NCBI RefSeq assembly: GCF_020283565.1
Contig: NC_060063.1
Span: 4,114,563-4,178,562 of the forward strand
Length of the DNA: 64,000 nucleotides
Source of the DNA: Trifolium pratense
Taxonomy: Eukaryota > Streptophyta > Magnoliopsida > Fabales > Fabaceae
Direction: 5' to 3'
Below, in pieces: positions 43,631 through 55,254 of this stretch (positions are counted from its first letter, which is position 1; each line of letters opens with the position of its first letter). The notes under the pieces were generated by a model. That model saw only the letters and a list, made by a program, of their open reading frames with translations. It was not told the DNA's origin and searched no databases. The translations under genes and the position numbers were made by a program.

Positions 43631-46600
43631 ATGGAGATTTTCAAATTCTTCTACTTCATTAATCTTCTCTCTGCTTTCATCTTAACACCGTCTTTAGCAA
43701 TTGATCCTTATTCACAAGCACTCTTAAGTCTAAAATCTGAGCTTATAGATTATGATAATAGCTTGCATGACTGGGTGGTGGCATCATCAAGTGGAAGTTC
43801 CTATGCATGTTCTTGGTCTGGCATCAAGTGTAACAAGGACTCAATTGTAACTTCAATAGACCTTTCCATGAAGAAACTAGGAGGTATACTATCAGGTAAC
43901 CAATTAAGTGTCTTCACAAATGTTACTGATTTCAACATAAGTTATAATTTCTTCTCTGGGAATCTTCCACCAGAAATTTTCAACCTCACAAGCTTAAAAA
44001 GCTTGGATATAAGCAGAAACAATTTCTCAGGTCAATTCCCAAAAGGAATTCCTAAACTCAAAAATTTGGTTGTACTTGATGCCTTTAGCAACAGCTTTTC
44101 AGGTCAATTACCTGCTGAATTTTCAGAATTGGAGTATCTTAAGATTCTCAACCTAGCTGGTAGTTACTTCAGAGGAACAATTCCATCTGAATATGGTTCT
44201 TTCAGAAGCCTTGAGTTTCTTCATTTAGCTGGAAATTCTCTATCTGGAAGTATACCTCCAGAACTTGGTAACCTCAAAACAGTGACACATATGGAGATTG
44301 GCTACAACTTTTATCAGGGTTTCATTCCACCTCAACTAGGTAATTTGAGCCAGCTTCGTTATCTCGACATAGCTGGTGCAAATCTATCTGGACCAATTCC
44401 AAAGGAATTTTCCAACCTCACAAGTTTGCAATCACTTTTTCTATTCAGAAACCAACTCACAGGATCAATACCAAGTGACTTCAGCAATATTAAACCTCTC
44501 ACAAATTTAGATCTCTCTGATAATTTCCTTTCAGGGTCAATTCCTGAAAGCTTTTCAGAGCTGAAAAGCTTAAGACTACTTAGTCTCATGTATAATGACA
44601 TGAGTGGAACTGTCCCTGATGGGATTGCAGAACTAAGATCCTTGGAAACTTTACTCATTTGGAACAATCACTTCTCTGGATTACTCCCCAAGAGTTTAGG
44701 TAAAAACTCCAAACTCAAGTGGGTGGATGTCTCCACAAACAAATTCAATGGCAGCATACCAGAAGACATTTGTCTAGGTGGAGTACTGGTGAAGCTAATC
44801 ATGTTTTCAAACAAATTCACAGGTAGTCTTTTCTCGATCTCGAATTGTTCTTCCCTTGTTCGACTTCGCCTGGAAGATAATTCATTCTCAGATGAAGTCC
44901 CTTTAAAATTCAGCTATCTTCCTGATATCACATATGTTGATTTGTCATTGAACAAATTTGTTGGTGGGATTCCCTTGGATATTTCTCAAGCTACTCAATT
45001 GGAGTATTTTAATGTCTCTTATAATAAGCAATTAGGAGGCATCATCCCTACATTAATATGGTCTTTGCCAAAACTTCAAAATTTCTCAGCATCTTCTTGT
45101 GGTATTTTAGGCATTCTTCCTTCATTTGACTCCTGCAAATCAATTTCAACAATTGATCTTGGTAGAAACAACTTATCTGGAACAATCCCAAAAAGTGTTT
45201 CGAAATGTCAAGCTCTTGTGACAATCGAATTGCCTGACAATAATATGACGGGTCAAATACCTGACGAGCTTGCAAGTATCCCTATTCTTGAAATTGTAGA
45301 TTTATCTAATAACAAGTTCAATGGCCCCATACCTGAAAAGTTTGGTAGTTCATCAAGTTTACATCTTCTCAATGTGTCTTTCAACAATATCTCAGGTTCA
45401 ATACCAAATGCAAAGACATTTAAATTGATGAATAACAGTGCATTTGTTGGAAACTCGGAGCTATGCGGAGCTCCTCTAAGACCATGTTTTGAGAGAGTAG
45501 GAATATTCAGTAGCAAAGGAACTCAGAAGCTTACGCATATTTTGTTACTCTCTGTAGGGTTGCTAATAATCCTTCTGGTATTGGCTTTTGGAATACTTCA
45601 TTTCAGAAAGGGATTTAAAAGTCAATGGAAAATGGTTTCATTTGTTGGACTTCCTCAATTCACAGCGAACGATGTCTTGATAAGCTTCAATGTTGTTGCA
45701 ACCGAACATACGCATATTCCATCACCATCAACCGTAGTTACGAAAGCAGTTCTTCCAACAGGTATAACAGTATTAGTCAAGAAGATTGAATGGGAAAATA
45801 GGAGCATTAATGGTGTGTCGGAATTTATAATGAGACTAGGAAATGCAAGGCACAAGAATTTAATCAGATTATTGGGCTTTTGCCATAACCAGCAACTAGT
45901 TTACCTTTTGTATGATTACTTACCGAATGGAAACTTGGCTGAGAAAATTGGAATGAAATGGGATTGGGCAGCTAAATTCAAAACAGTGGTTGGAATTGCA
46001 AGGGGACTGTGCTTTCTTCATCATGAATGTTACCCGGCTATACCACATGGAGACTTGAAATCTAGCAACATTGTATTCGATGAAAATATGGAACCCCATT
46101 TAGCTGAATTTGGGTTTAAACAAGTCTTACAGTTGAGCAATGGCGCATCTCCAACTAAAACTATGCAGGAAACAGGTATGACTAAAGTTTGTGCAGCGTA
46201 CGTAAGAATGAATTAAGAGATATTTCTACATCAATTATTTTATTCCCATTCTTAACTATGTAAAAATCAGTAAGATTATGAAGTGCATAAAAGGTACATG
46301 GCTTTATGCAACAACTAATAAATCCTAGCAGCCCATATTCACATACCTCAGGATGCATTTGAAACACAGTTTAATTATGTCTTTGTTAAATAAGTACTTA
46401 ATTATTATATAAGCTACTTCTATAATCAAGAGGTATTGTAGTGAAATTGTTTTGTTTTGTAAGCTATTTTAAAAATTGATTGTGAACAGCTAATTCAAAT
46501 AAGTTGGACATGTCATAAGTCATAAGATAAACCTAACTAACCTGTTCTAAAATCCACCCTTGATACTTACAAAGAACACTATATCACCATGAAACAGACA

Positions 46601-47092
46601 CTTCTCACATTAGGAGTGTCCCGTGTCGGACACCGACACGACACTGACACTTATAATTACATTGAATTATGTATTTTTTTTAAATTATTATCGGTGTCGA
46701 CGTGTCAATGTATGTGTCGTGTCCAGTATCCACGTCTGTGTCCATGCTTCATAGCCATATCAACACTGACTTTAGGTTTATTTTTAATGGCAGAATACAA
46801 TGAAGTAATGACAGAGGAACTCAGCAATGATGTCTACAATTTTGGGAAGATGATTCTAGAAATTTTAACTGGCGGAAAGTTGACAAATGCAGCAGCCAAC
46901 ATTCACAGCAATTCACAGGAGGTTCTTCTAAGAGAAGTTTACAATGGTAATGAAGCGACCTCTGTCGGTTCAATGCAAGAGATTAAACTGGTTATTGAGG
47001 TTGCTATGCTTTGCACTAAAAGCAGATCATCCGATCGTCCATTCATGGAAGATGTTTATAATTTGCTTACTAACAAGTTTGCAAATGTGTAA
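43631..47092 (+). CDS. MOL1: LRR receptor-like pseudokinase, MOL1 type
   Basis: Exon 1 43631-46175 and exon 2 46794-47092, phase 1, GT/AG borders; 2844 nt, 947 residues. Start 43631 is chosen over 43574 because it puts a signal peptide (FFYFINLLSAFILTPSLA) first. Then come an LRR N-terminal cap (WSGIKC), about 20 leucine-rich repeats of the xGxIPxxLGNLxxLxxL plant type, a Cys pair (LCGAPLRPC), a transmembrane helix at about 637-657 and a kinase domain. The kinase has no glycine-rich loop, keeps a VLVKK lysine (about 717), has HGD instead of HRD (806-808) and AEFG instead of DFG (826-828), so it should be catalytically dead and signal through partners. This combination resembles Arabidopsis MOL1, an LRR receptor that restrains cambium activity. 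The orthology is inferred. Confidence 0.82.
46605..46760. repeat. GTGTCGGACACC-type repeat in the MOL1-like intron
   Basis: CCCGTGTCGGACACCGACAC at the left and GACGTGTCAATGTATGTGTC plus GTGTCCAGTATCC at the right are rich in GTGTC in both orientations around an A+T-rich centre, as in a common dispersed plant TIR repeat. Exact ends are unclear. Confidence 0.45.
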
Positions 47093-47361
47093 TTACATGA
47101 GTTTGTAGCTTGTTGTTGGGTTTCAACTATGGGTGGTTAAGTCCTACATCGACTATGTGTGGGAAGAATGTTGAATTTATAAGAGAGGCGACTCATTAAA
47201 CTAACAGGGTTGGGATGTGGCGTCTCCCTCTCTTGTGGTCCTAGAGCATTGGCCTATTGTTTCTCCCGAGCTCCCCCGGACTCCCCAACACTTGTATAGT
47301 ACATATTTCCATTGTTTTAGTGTGCCATATAATCATGTGTAATTACATGAGTTTGTAGCTT
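47086..47361. repeat. 29-bp direct repeats flanking about 220 bp at the MOL1-like 3' end
   Basis: ATGTGTAATTACATGAGTTT followed by GTAGCTTGT occurs at about 47085-47113 and again at about 47334-47362. The first copy includes the MOL1-like stop codon. The insert between them has TRIM-like phrases (AAGTCCTACATCGACTATGT) but no second LTR. It marks the junction between the gene and segmental unit C. Confidence 0.7.
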
Positions 47362-47776
47362 GTCCTATTTTTGTGTGCTGATTGGCTTGAGCAATTACAT
47401 CATTACATCTTTGAACTCAACCAAAAAGAATTGAGTTTTCATTAACTTGTCAAACTACAGAACACAATCAGAGCTGAAAATTTTGTTTCATTAATTTCTT
47501 TTTGAATATTTTTTTTCTGGGTAAATCAATGGTGAGAAACTGAGAACTACTAATAAGATTTCAGTTTCAATTTCATTGTTAATTGAAAAGGGATTCAATT
47601 TGAATTTAAATGTGTAGAATAATTTTTTAATTGTTTTAATATTGTTTTTCAGAATTAGGTAAAAACAAATATAGCAAAACTAGAGAAGAAATTTTTGAAT
47701 TGTTTTAATATTGTTTTTAGAATCAGGTAATAAGATTTCAGTTTCCCGGCCTCTGTTCATCTTGTAATCATGATTC

Positions 47777-48122
47777 TCTTAAAATTTGAGTATTGAGCCT
47801 AACTCATCCTTACAAAACCGGTTTGTAAGGTGAGGATTGCCTCTAGTTTATAAACACTTAGTCAGGCCATCTCTCAACCGATGTGGGACTTCTTAACACA
47901 CCCCCTCGCGTCCAGCGCTATTGGGCTTGGTACGCGGATATAAATGGTAGGTGACCCGATATCGGGTGGCCCAACGGATCTTTGAGAGGCTCTGATACCA
48001 TCTTAAAATTTGAGTATTGAGCCTAACTCATCCTTACAAAACCGGTTTGTAAGGTGAGGATTGCCTCTAGTTTATAAACACTTAGTCAGGCCATCTCTCA
48101 ACCGATGTGGGACTTCTTAACA
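47777..48122 (-). mobile_element. Intact 346-bp TRIM with 5-bp target duplication
   Basis: 122-bp LTRs at 47777-47898 and 48001-48122, identical by eye, begin TGTTAAGAAGTCCCACATCG and end TTTTAAGA on the minus strand. The primer-binding site TGGTATCAGAGCC adjoins the right LTR and a polypurine stretch (GCGAGGGGGTG) the left. GATTC flanks both sides (47772-47776 and 48123-48127). The internal domain is only about 100 bp and encodes nothing. Unit A has an empty site. Confidence 0.92.
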
Positions 48123-48373
48123 GATTCATGTGAGAAATGAAACAAATTTAATTTATTTTTTCAGAAAATCTTCATTTAAAATCCTTTTTTAGGAATGTAT
48201 AGTTTATAAAATCGGAATTCCTTTTATTAACTTCAATTTGCAATTCTTAAGACTATGTGATAAATGGAAATTAAAAGAAAATAATTTCTTTCACATAAAG
48301 GTGATTTCCCCAAGTCTTCTTTCACATTGGTTAAACCCTAAAAATAAAATAAAAATTAACAACTCAAAAAATT

Positions 48374-48640
48374 TTAATAATTTTTTTTTATATGAAAATG
48401 TACACATAACATTTCATTAATTAAAATCTGTTCAATACAATGCTCAACAATCACACTAAACCATGTGTCAAATTTTGAGGAATGGAAACTATCGGCCACT
48501 CTTTTCGAATCCAACTCAAATTTCACTAGACCTAAATTAAGTTCATGAACCCAGTTAAACACCACAAAAAGTTCAAATGCTTCATCAACATACACTTCAC
48601 TCTTTGAAGAAAACCACAATTTTTTTAACTAGAATAAAAG
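48374..48640 (-). pseudogene. LINE RNase H (RVT_3) fragment in unit C
   Basis: An open frame of about 80 codons reads WFSSKSEVYVDEAFELFVVF, then NWVHELNLGLVKFELDSKRV and ADSFHSS, the central part of the plant LINE RNase H-like domain (acidic residues within VDEA and ELDSKR). Both ends are truncated, so it is a relic inside the duplicated unit rather than a gene. Confidence 0.65.
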
Positions 48641-49196
48641 CACCTTCATCATCTCTAATACATATTTTAAAATCTTTCTTTAGTTATAAAGGTGATTGTC
48701 CATGTCTTCTTTTACATTGATTCAAACTGTTGTACTTAACAAAAATTAGATTTTATGTATTTTCACAAAATCTTGTTTAATTTTTATGGCCTTATAATAA
48801 AAAATGTCTTAGACCTTTAAATATCTTTATTTCATGCTATAGCAAATACAGAAAACATAGATAATAGGACATCATTAGGTTGATAATTAAACAACATGAA
48901 AGAAGATATATCGAATTTCAAGTTATAAGTTCTTTAGTTCACGCCAAGAAAATGGTCTCGAAATAAAGATAAAGGCCTCTAAAACAGAAAAAATAGTGTC
49001 TTTCACGATACAAAACAATGCGAGACTTTTTATTTTTTTAAATAATGAAAAATATGGGACTTTTTTATATTATTCACTTTTGTTTAATACGTTTACTCTT
49101 TTTCTGAATATACAAAGAAATCTCATTTTAAGATTCACTTTAGACCTCTTTTAATATTAAGTCTGCCGTTATAGATATATATACCTCTTTAATATT

Positions 49197-49352
49197 TTTT
49201 TTTGTTTTCACCACCAGTTTAATCTGGTTCGGGAGTCAGTTCTGACATCAAGTGGTTCTAGCCCCCTCCCATCGCAGTTGCGGGGGATCGAACCGCGGTC
49301 CTCCCTACCAAGTTCAGCGTCAATCATCACTGAACTAACTAACGATTGATTA
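49197..49352 (-). mobile_element. tRNA-derived SINE with 9-bp target duplication
   Basis: On the minus strand: box A-like TTAGTTCAGTGATGATTGAC, box B-like GCGGTTCGATCCCCC, a body of about 80 bases and an A-rich tail. TTTAATATT flanks both sides (49188-49196 and 49353-49361). The corresponding place in unit E (near 56200) has no SINE. Confidence 0.8.
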
Positions 49353-49990
49353 TTTAATATTAAAACCAATTGAAAGAAGATATGAAATAATTCAAATTTT
49401 GATAAAATATTCTAATTTATTTATTGTTTTGCTTCTTTTGGACAATACCTCAAATTTTAGTAGGGGTAACTTTTGCCATTGTAATATTTCCTTACTCTAA
49501 AAATTTCTTCAACTAATTCTTCAACCTTACTAGTTACAGTAATAGCTATACTCAACCCCCTTCACATTAATTTTGCATTTCAACTACTCTTCACCTACTC
49601 TACTTACAAGTTACAACCTCCCTTCACATTCAACAAATGTGTCTCTCATCCTCTCCTTCACTCTCTCTTCAGATATTTTATTTTTTGTCTTCTATCTATA
49701 TTACTATATTTTTTATGTATCTCAATAATCCTTTTGAAATTGTTTACGGTTCATGGTTTTGGCCACCCAACTTCAAACTAATTGACTAGACAAAGTTGAA
49801 AGAAGTTTGCTTCCTCTTTTGACCAATGTTTTATAACTTATTCTCGGGATAATAGTGACCCTGCCACTTTTCATGAGTGTGTGACCTATGTCTCAAACAT
49901 TCCTTTTAAAATATGTTTACTGTCCATGGATTTGACCCCAAAACTTTAAACAATTGGCCGGACGAAAGTTGAAAGAAGTTTTGGGGCCAT

Positions 49991-50750
49991 AGTCCATGGA
50001 TTGTAAATATATTTTTGGCTACATTTTATGTAGATGGGTTGTTCTTTGTCCCTTGCATCGTTTACATTAGAGAAAACTTTATTGGAAAAAGGCTTAATTA
50101 ACAAGATATGAAATTTCTTTGTAAGTAATTTGTTACATAATGCTATGATTGCTGCATTTCTACAAAATAACAGTCACTATTAGTGATAATCATAGAAGTG
50201 TAAAGTTTATATACTCGACGGTGACGGTAGGCTGAAAGCTTGGTTCTCTTTGAAGGGTTATGTTGAAAGCTTGGTTTCAACTTCTTGAAAGTAAGTTCAC
50301 TTTCCTTTTGTGTTTTTGTTCTTTTTATGTGTTTTGCTGCTTCACTTTCTTGTCTAACATGAATCCTTTTGAATTTTAGATCCACAAATTCAACTTTGAT
50401 CAAGCCACACATTGTTGATGGTACATATCATGAAAAGGGGCTTATTTGAGCTACATTCTCTTCAGTCGTAGTATTTGTTCTAATGGTTGTTCAGGTCCTT
50501 GGTCCTTTGATTTAAAATGGCAAGGAGGTTATGTTTTGGTTATTAGCTGGTATGTCTATTGATTATCATCCTCCGGTGTGCTTCTTGGAGTTTTCGTTGC
50601 TGATGCTTCGTGTCTGAGAGCCTGCGATTTTGGGTTCTTGTTTTAGTTTGTGCAGCAGCTTTATCTACTTACCTTGTGAATTTATATCTTGGACTTCCGT
50701 TGTATCAATAACTCATTAACACCTTTCATGGAAATCATCACTATTTTTAA
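49991..50750. other. Spacer with an 80-bp direct repeat
   Basis: The segment from about 50093 to 50172 (TATGAAATTTCTTTGTAAGT, AATTTGTTACATAATG and on) recurs at 51863-51944 with few changes. An 89-codon minus-strand open frame (50143-50412) has no family motif. Nothing else recognised. Confidence 0.45.
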
Positions 50751-50945
50751 ATCATGGTTTTGTGTAGTATCCATAAGGATACCAAATACTCACATTTCCA
50801 ATCATGGTTTTTGTGTAGGCCTGAAATTTGTACACATTATTTAAATATAAAGAACACAAGTGATGATGATGATGGACTAGCTCCATTGGAAGCCAATACT
50901 AATTATAGGATGAGATCTGTTGAGTTGCAGGTAGATAAAGATTAG
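50751..50945 (+). pseudogene. EIF1AD-like last-exon fragment (copy D)
   Basis: Only the acidic C-terminal exon is present: acceptor TGTGTAG, then PEICTHYLNIKNTSDDDDGL and APLEANTNYRMRSVELQ, with an early stop at KD. Upstream exons are absent. Confidence 0.7.
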
Positions 50946-51068
50946 AATCCAATTCAGATACAGATGAATATCTCTGTGTGCTAATTATCTTTAGTATTTA
51001 CATCATAATTACATGTTTGAACTCTACTAAAAACAGGATGAATTGAGTTTGCATTAACTTGTCAAACT

Positions 51069-51195
51069 TTTTTTTTATCAATTTAAGTGATACTAATAAC
51101 TAGTATTTTACATTTGTCCCTGATGGAATTTGAACTTAGCACCTTGAGATTATAAGGCTAAACTCTTACCACTGAGCTAGTACGTCGGGTGTAAT
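51069..51195 (-). mobile_element. tRNA-derived SINE with 10-bp target duplication
   Basis: On the minus strand: box A ACTAGCTCAGTGGTAAGAG, box B AGTTCAAATTCC, then a short body and an A tail (T run 51067-51074). TTGTCAAACT flanks both sides (51059-51068 and 51196-51205). The paralogous sites at about 34557, 47448 and 55310 read straight through TTAACTTGTCAAACTA without an insert. Confidence 0.9.
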
Positions 51196-51205
51196 TTGTC
51201 AAACT

Positions 51206-52371
51206 ATAGAACACAAACACAGTAGAAATCATTTGTTTGATTTATTTCATCTTTGAATTATTTTTGTTGGTAAATAAACGATGAGGACTACTAACAATAA
51301 ATGTTTAATTTTAATAGGAAAAATTTAAAGTTGTTAATAACCACTACCAAATATCTATTTAGAAAAGACAAATAAGTTTTGTCTAGCATAATATTGTTAG
51401 ACAAATGTGTGCCAACAACTGCATTATAGGCATGGATCCCACTTACTATTATGTCGTACCGAGATTCCCTGTAGTCGCTAACTACGCATTCATAAAGCCA
51501 GTGAATGCGTACCTGACGATTCATAAATCAAACTCTGTAAATTAAAATTTGTTCGAGATATGCACCGTCCATTTTTTATCAGACGGTCACACAAACACTG
51601 ATTGCATGAATACGTGCAAATAATGAGTGATTGCAGGAAGAGGAGGAGAAAGAATAGGGTCCACATGGATTCATGTCACCATCAAGATGCAGTTGAAAAT
51701 TTCATGCATGTGGATAACAATAATCAAATGGTAGAGGTGAAAGAACAACGTACACTTGAAGTAAAAGAGCAAAGAGAAACTTGAGTTTTCAGGATCTGAA
51801 AGAGTCACAAAGTCTTGTTGATGGAAATGGTGATCCTGTCTTAGTTGCCATCAAAAGGCTTGATTAACAAGGTATGAAATTTCTTTGTAAGTAATTTGTT
51901 ACATAATGTCATGATTGCTGTATTTCTACAAAATAACACTCCCTGCTAATGAAGAAAATTGAATTCTTATTTTGTAATTTTACATGTCATTCCATGAAAC
52001 ATACAACATACCAAACCGTCACAGAGAAATCATACCAAAAGATTGATTTATGATTTTGGAGATGACTAGACCATAACAGTATAATACACCGAGAACGTCC
52101 AATAACCGTTTTCCAACATAGTTTATGAGCAGTATAATCCAGTGGAGGATTTGGCTACTCTTGAAAGTGAGTAAATAGCGGTGTAGCCCGTCTATCTTTT
52201 GTTCATGTGTAATTATTTTATATATATGACAGCAGATGTTTTCTTTCTGCTGCAGATTCAAGGTCGGAGAAAACCTTTAAACCAACAAGAGGAATCAATT
52301 TGGATGAGTTCATCCATAGTGTACATAGTTAGTTTGTTCTAGTAACAGTAGTTTACTGGTAGAGAGAAACT
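51206..52371. other. Spacer upstream of the kinase pseudogene, possible gene debris
   Basis: A 60-codon plus-strand frame (51602-51784; RKRRRKNRVHMDSCHHQDAV) followed by codons reading DGNGDPVLVAIKRLD and a stop (about 51820-51865) looks like the ends of exons of some gene, but I cannot name it. The rest is A+T rich. Confidence 0.35.
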
Positions 52372-54443
52372 ATGAAAATCACTATGGATAAATATTCTTC
52401 TTCTCAAACGCGTCTACCTCTTCTTCTACCATCTTTTCCTTTCACTATCAACACATTTCTCTTCCTCTTCCTCTCACTCTTATTCTTAATCCAATTCCAA
52501 AAGCACGCCACTACTAATGCGGTAATGTACGCATCTTGTGCACCTTTTGACTGTGGAAATTTCAGCAATATTAGTTATCCATTTTGGAGTTTTAACATTC
52601 AACCAAGTTATTGTGGCCATCCAAACTTCAAGCTTGATTGCCAACATGGCAATTTAACTATTGACATAAAGTCGCAAAAGTTTCACATCCTTCAAATAAA
52701 TCAAACATCTCAACTTTTGAGGATTGCAAGGGACGATTTATGGGGTTACGATTCCAATGTTGTGCATTCTTGTCCTAAGCAATATATTGATGTAAACTTA
52801 GATTTGAATTTCTTCAAGTACACTGCCAATAATGAAAACTATACTCTATTGTATGAATGTGGTCCTCTTTCACAGTCCTCTACTTTGAGTTCAGAAGTTT
52901 TCGAAGTAATTTCTTGCCTCATAGAGGGTAAACCTCGTGATGCATACCTAGTGTCAAGTGCCAAATTGGCTGATTTCATTGTTATGAAGTGTAAAAATAG
53001 TATCACAGTTTCTGGCTTGAAGAATTCCTTCACAAACGACTCGGATATTGTGGTGGATGTTTTAGATGAAGGATTCGAGGTTGGGTGGAGTGGTGTGGGA
53101 GAAGACGAATGTGATGGTTGCATTAAATCTGGTGGGAGATGTGGATACAATACATCAGAAAATGCAATTTTCTGTCTCTCGCCGGAGAAATCTGTGGCAC
53201 CAATAGACGGAGTAACACCATCAACCGGTATTCTTTCTTCTCCCGATGTCTTATTAGATTTTTTGCCGAACAATATTTGCATCTTTGATTGTTTACGTCA
53301 GCTGTCAAATATTCAAGATAAAGTTAATATTTTTTAAGAGTAACCAATGCTCTAACAGATTTGTCTATGATGTTTTTACAGCTGTTGCAGGTAAGCAGTT
53401 GAGCAGACAAGGGAAAATAAAAATCATTATAGGTGATACATTTAATTTCCTATCTGTGTTGATTAGTTTGGACTATTTATTTTATAAGTGAACTATTAGT
53501 ATTAACTATGCAAAGAAAAATATGTAAATTTTTGCTTAATCATAAATACATTGACTAAGCCTCCTAACAGGAAGTGCAGGTGCAGTATTTGTAGCATTAT
53601 CCGTATGTATCACAATCTTTTGCTTCAAATACAAGTCAACAAAAAATAACCAAGAGATCGAAAAATTCTTAAAAACTCATGAACCCTTTCCTGTTAGAAG
53701 ATACAAATTCTCACATATCAAGAAAATGACCAACAACTTCAAAGTTGAATTAGGACAAGGTGGTTATGGTGCTGTATACAAAGGAAAGATACTCGATGAT
53801 CGCCCTGTGGCTGTAAGGATATTAAAGTCATCCAAAAGAAATGGTGAAGATTTTATGAATGAGGTTTCTAGCATTACTAAAACCTCTCATGTTAATGTTG
53901 TCACCCTTCTCAAACCTCATAATATTCTCTTGGATGAGAACTTTTGTCCAAAGATATCAGATTTTGGGATGGCAAGACTTTGCCCGAAGAAAGAGAGCAT
54001 TATTTCGATGTCAGGTGCTAGAGGGACAATGGGATATGTAGCTCCTGAGCTGTGGAATAGAAATTTTGGACGAGTTTCACACAAGTCTGATGTTTATAGT
54101 TAAGGAATGATGTTGTTGGAAATGGTTGGAGGGAGGAAAAACCTTCGTGCTGATGCAAGTCACACAAGTGAGATATACTTTCCTTATTGGGTGTACTGTG
54201 TACAGTAGACTTGATCTAGGCGGTTATTTAAGACCGGGCGAAGTCATTGCCTCAGAAGAAGATGAGATCGCAAAGAGAATGACCGTTGTAGGTTTATGGT
54301 GCATTCAAACATTTCCAAATGATAGGCCTACAATGAGTAGAGTGATTGAAATGTTAGAATGCAACATGAATTCATTGGAAATACCACCAAAACCTGTTCT
54401 TTCGTCTCCTACTAGATCAGTACCAAAATCTCCAGCTTCATGA
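52372..54443 (+). pseudogene. LRK10L2: LRK10L2-type receptor kinase pseudogene
   Basis: Exons by homology to 7446-10337: 52372-53227 (GUB_WAK ectodomain; FDCGNFSNISYPFW, then CDGCIKSGGRCGY), 53391-53432 and 53571-54443, all phase 1 and GT/AG. The kinase keeps the P-loop GQGGYG, AVRILKSS (arginine where VAVK has its lysine, from an A-to-G change), DFG and APE. Lesions: (1) an in-frame loss of about 68 codons joins VTLL to KPHNILL, removing the hinge and the HFD catalytic loop; (2) TAT to TAA at about 54101-54103, giving SDVYS-stop; (3) a 7-bp tandem duplication (TGTGTAC) near 54191-54204 shifts the frame. It could still yield a truncated secreted or membrane ectodomain, but not an active kinase. 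Confidence 0.85.
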
Positions 54444-54469
54444 AATTTTTGGGGTAAGTTTTCCACACT

Positions 54470-54860
54470 GCATTATGCATACTACTCACTGATAAACCTG
54501 TTACTGCAATGCAGGTCAAATAAACGCCGTATTATGCATATATACTACTCACTGATAAATCTGTTGCTGCAATGCAGGTCAACGTAGGTGATATGGCTGA
54601 AACGAATGAAAATATATGTAGAAAGAAGGTTAGAAACTCATTGCTGAAGTTATTTTCCACGAACAAGTCCGAAAAATCAGATTTACTCATATTCTCTATA
54701 TTTTTCTTCAATTAAACACTCACAATTTCAATCATGTTTTCTGTGTAGGCCTGAAATTTTCAAACATGATATAAATGAAAGAACCACCTTCCAACAAGAG
54801 AATGATATGGACACAATTGATGATGATGTATGTTGTATTACCTCCATTGGAAGCCGATAA
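54470..54860 (+). pseudogene. Tandem acceptor duplication and EIF1AD-like exon 3-4 debris (copy E)
   Basis: 54470-54583 is a two-copy tandem repeat of about 61 bp (TACTACTCACTGATAAA, then CTGCAATGCAGGTCAA). It is followed by a piece of exon 3 (TTATTTTCCACGAACAAGTC) and of exon 4 (CTGAAATTTTCAAACATGAT, then ATGATGATG and TTGGAAGCCGATAATA) of the EIF1AD-like gene. The frame is broken in several places. Confidence 0.6.
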
Positions 54861-55254
54861 TAACAGGACGATATAGTTGGTTCCCCATAGTCCAACCGAC
54901 ACTATATATTTAAATAGTGTTCTTGCTGTTGTGTATAATCCGTAACCAGTTGATGATTTAGTGTTAGTTAGAATCCTTAACCGTGTGTGGTAAGATAGTT
55001 AAAGTAACAAATGTTAGTTACTTGGCATGCAAGATATTGCTATAAATACATATTGTAATCACTCTACTTCACCTCTAATGAAAATTGATTGCAACAAACA
55101 CTCCATCTATTATCTTAGTTTTGTTAAGCATTGCTTCGTGTGCAAGAATTACTCATCCTGCGCATATGTTGCACCTACTGCGGTGATAGTAGTGTTGCAC
55201 CTATCGTGCCTATCACCTGCATACTTGTGCCATGCTTATGCTGTGCCAACTCTT

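Larger units (their letters stand above)
47362..49990. repeat. Segmental-duplication unit C
   Basis: Homologous to 34470-36530 and 55255-57190 in the same order: TTTTTGTGTGCTGATTGGCT, TTAACTTGTCAAACTACAGA, the LINE RNase H fragment, the CACGCCAAGAAAATGGTCTC block (shared with unit E), and the TTCATGGTTTTGGCCACC block. Two later insertions are visible: a TRIM at 47777 and a SINE at 49197. Confidence 0.8.

Noticed and set aside
49197..49352. Possible tRNA gene (box A and box B present)
   Set aside because: The two boxes are followed by a SINE body, an A-tail and target duplications, and no cloverleaf with anticodon stem could be drawn.
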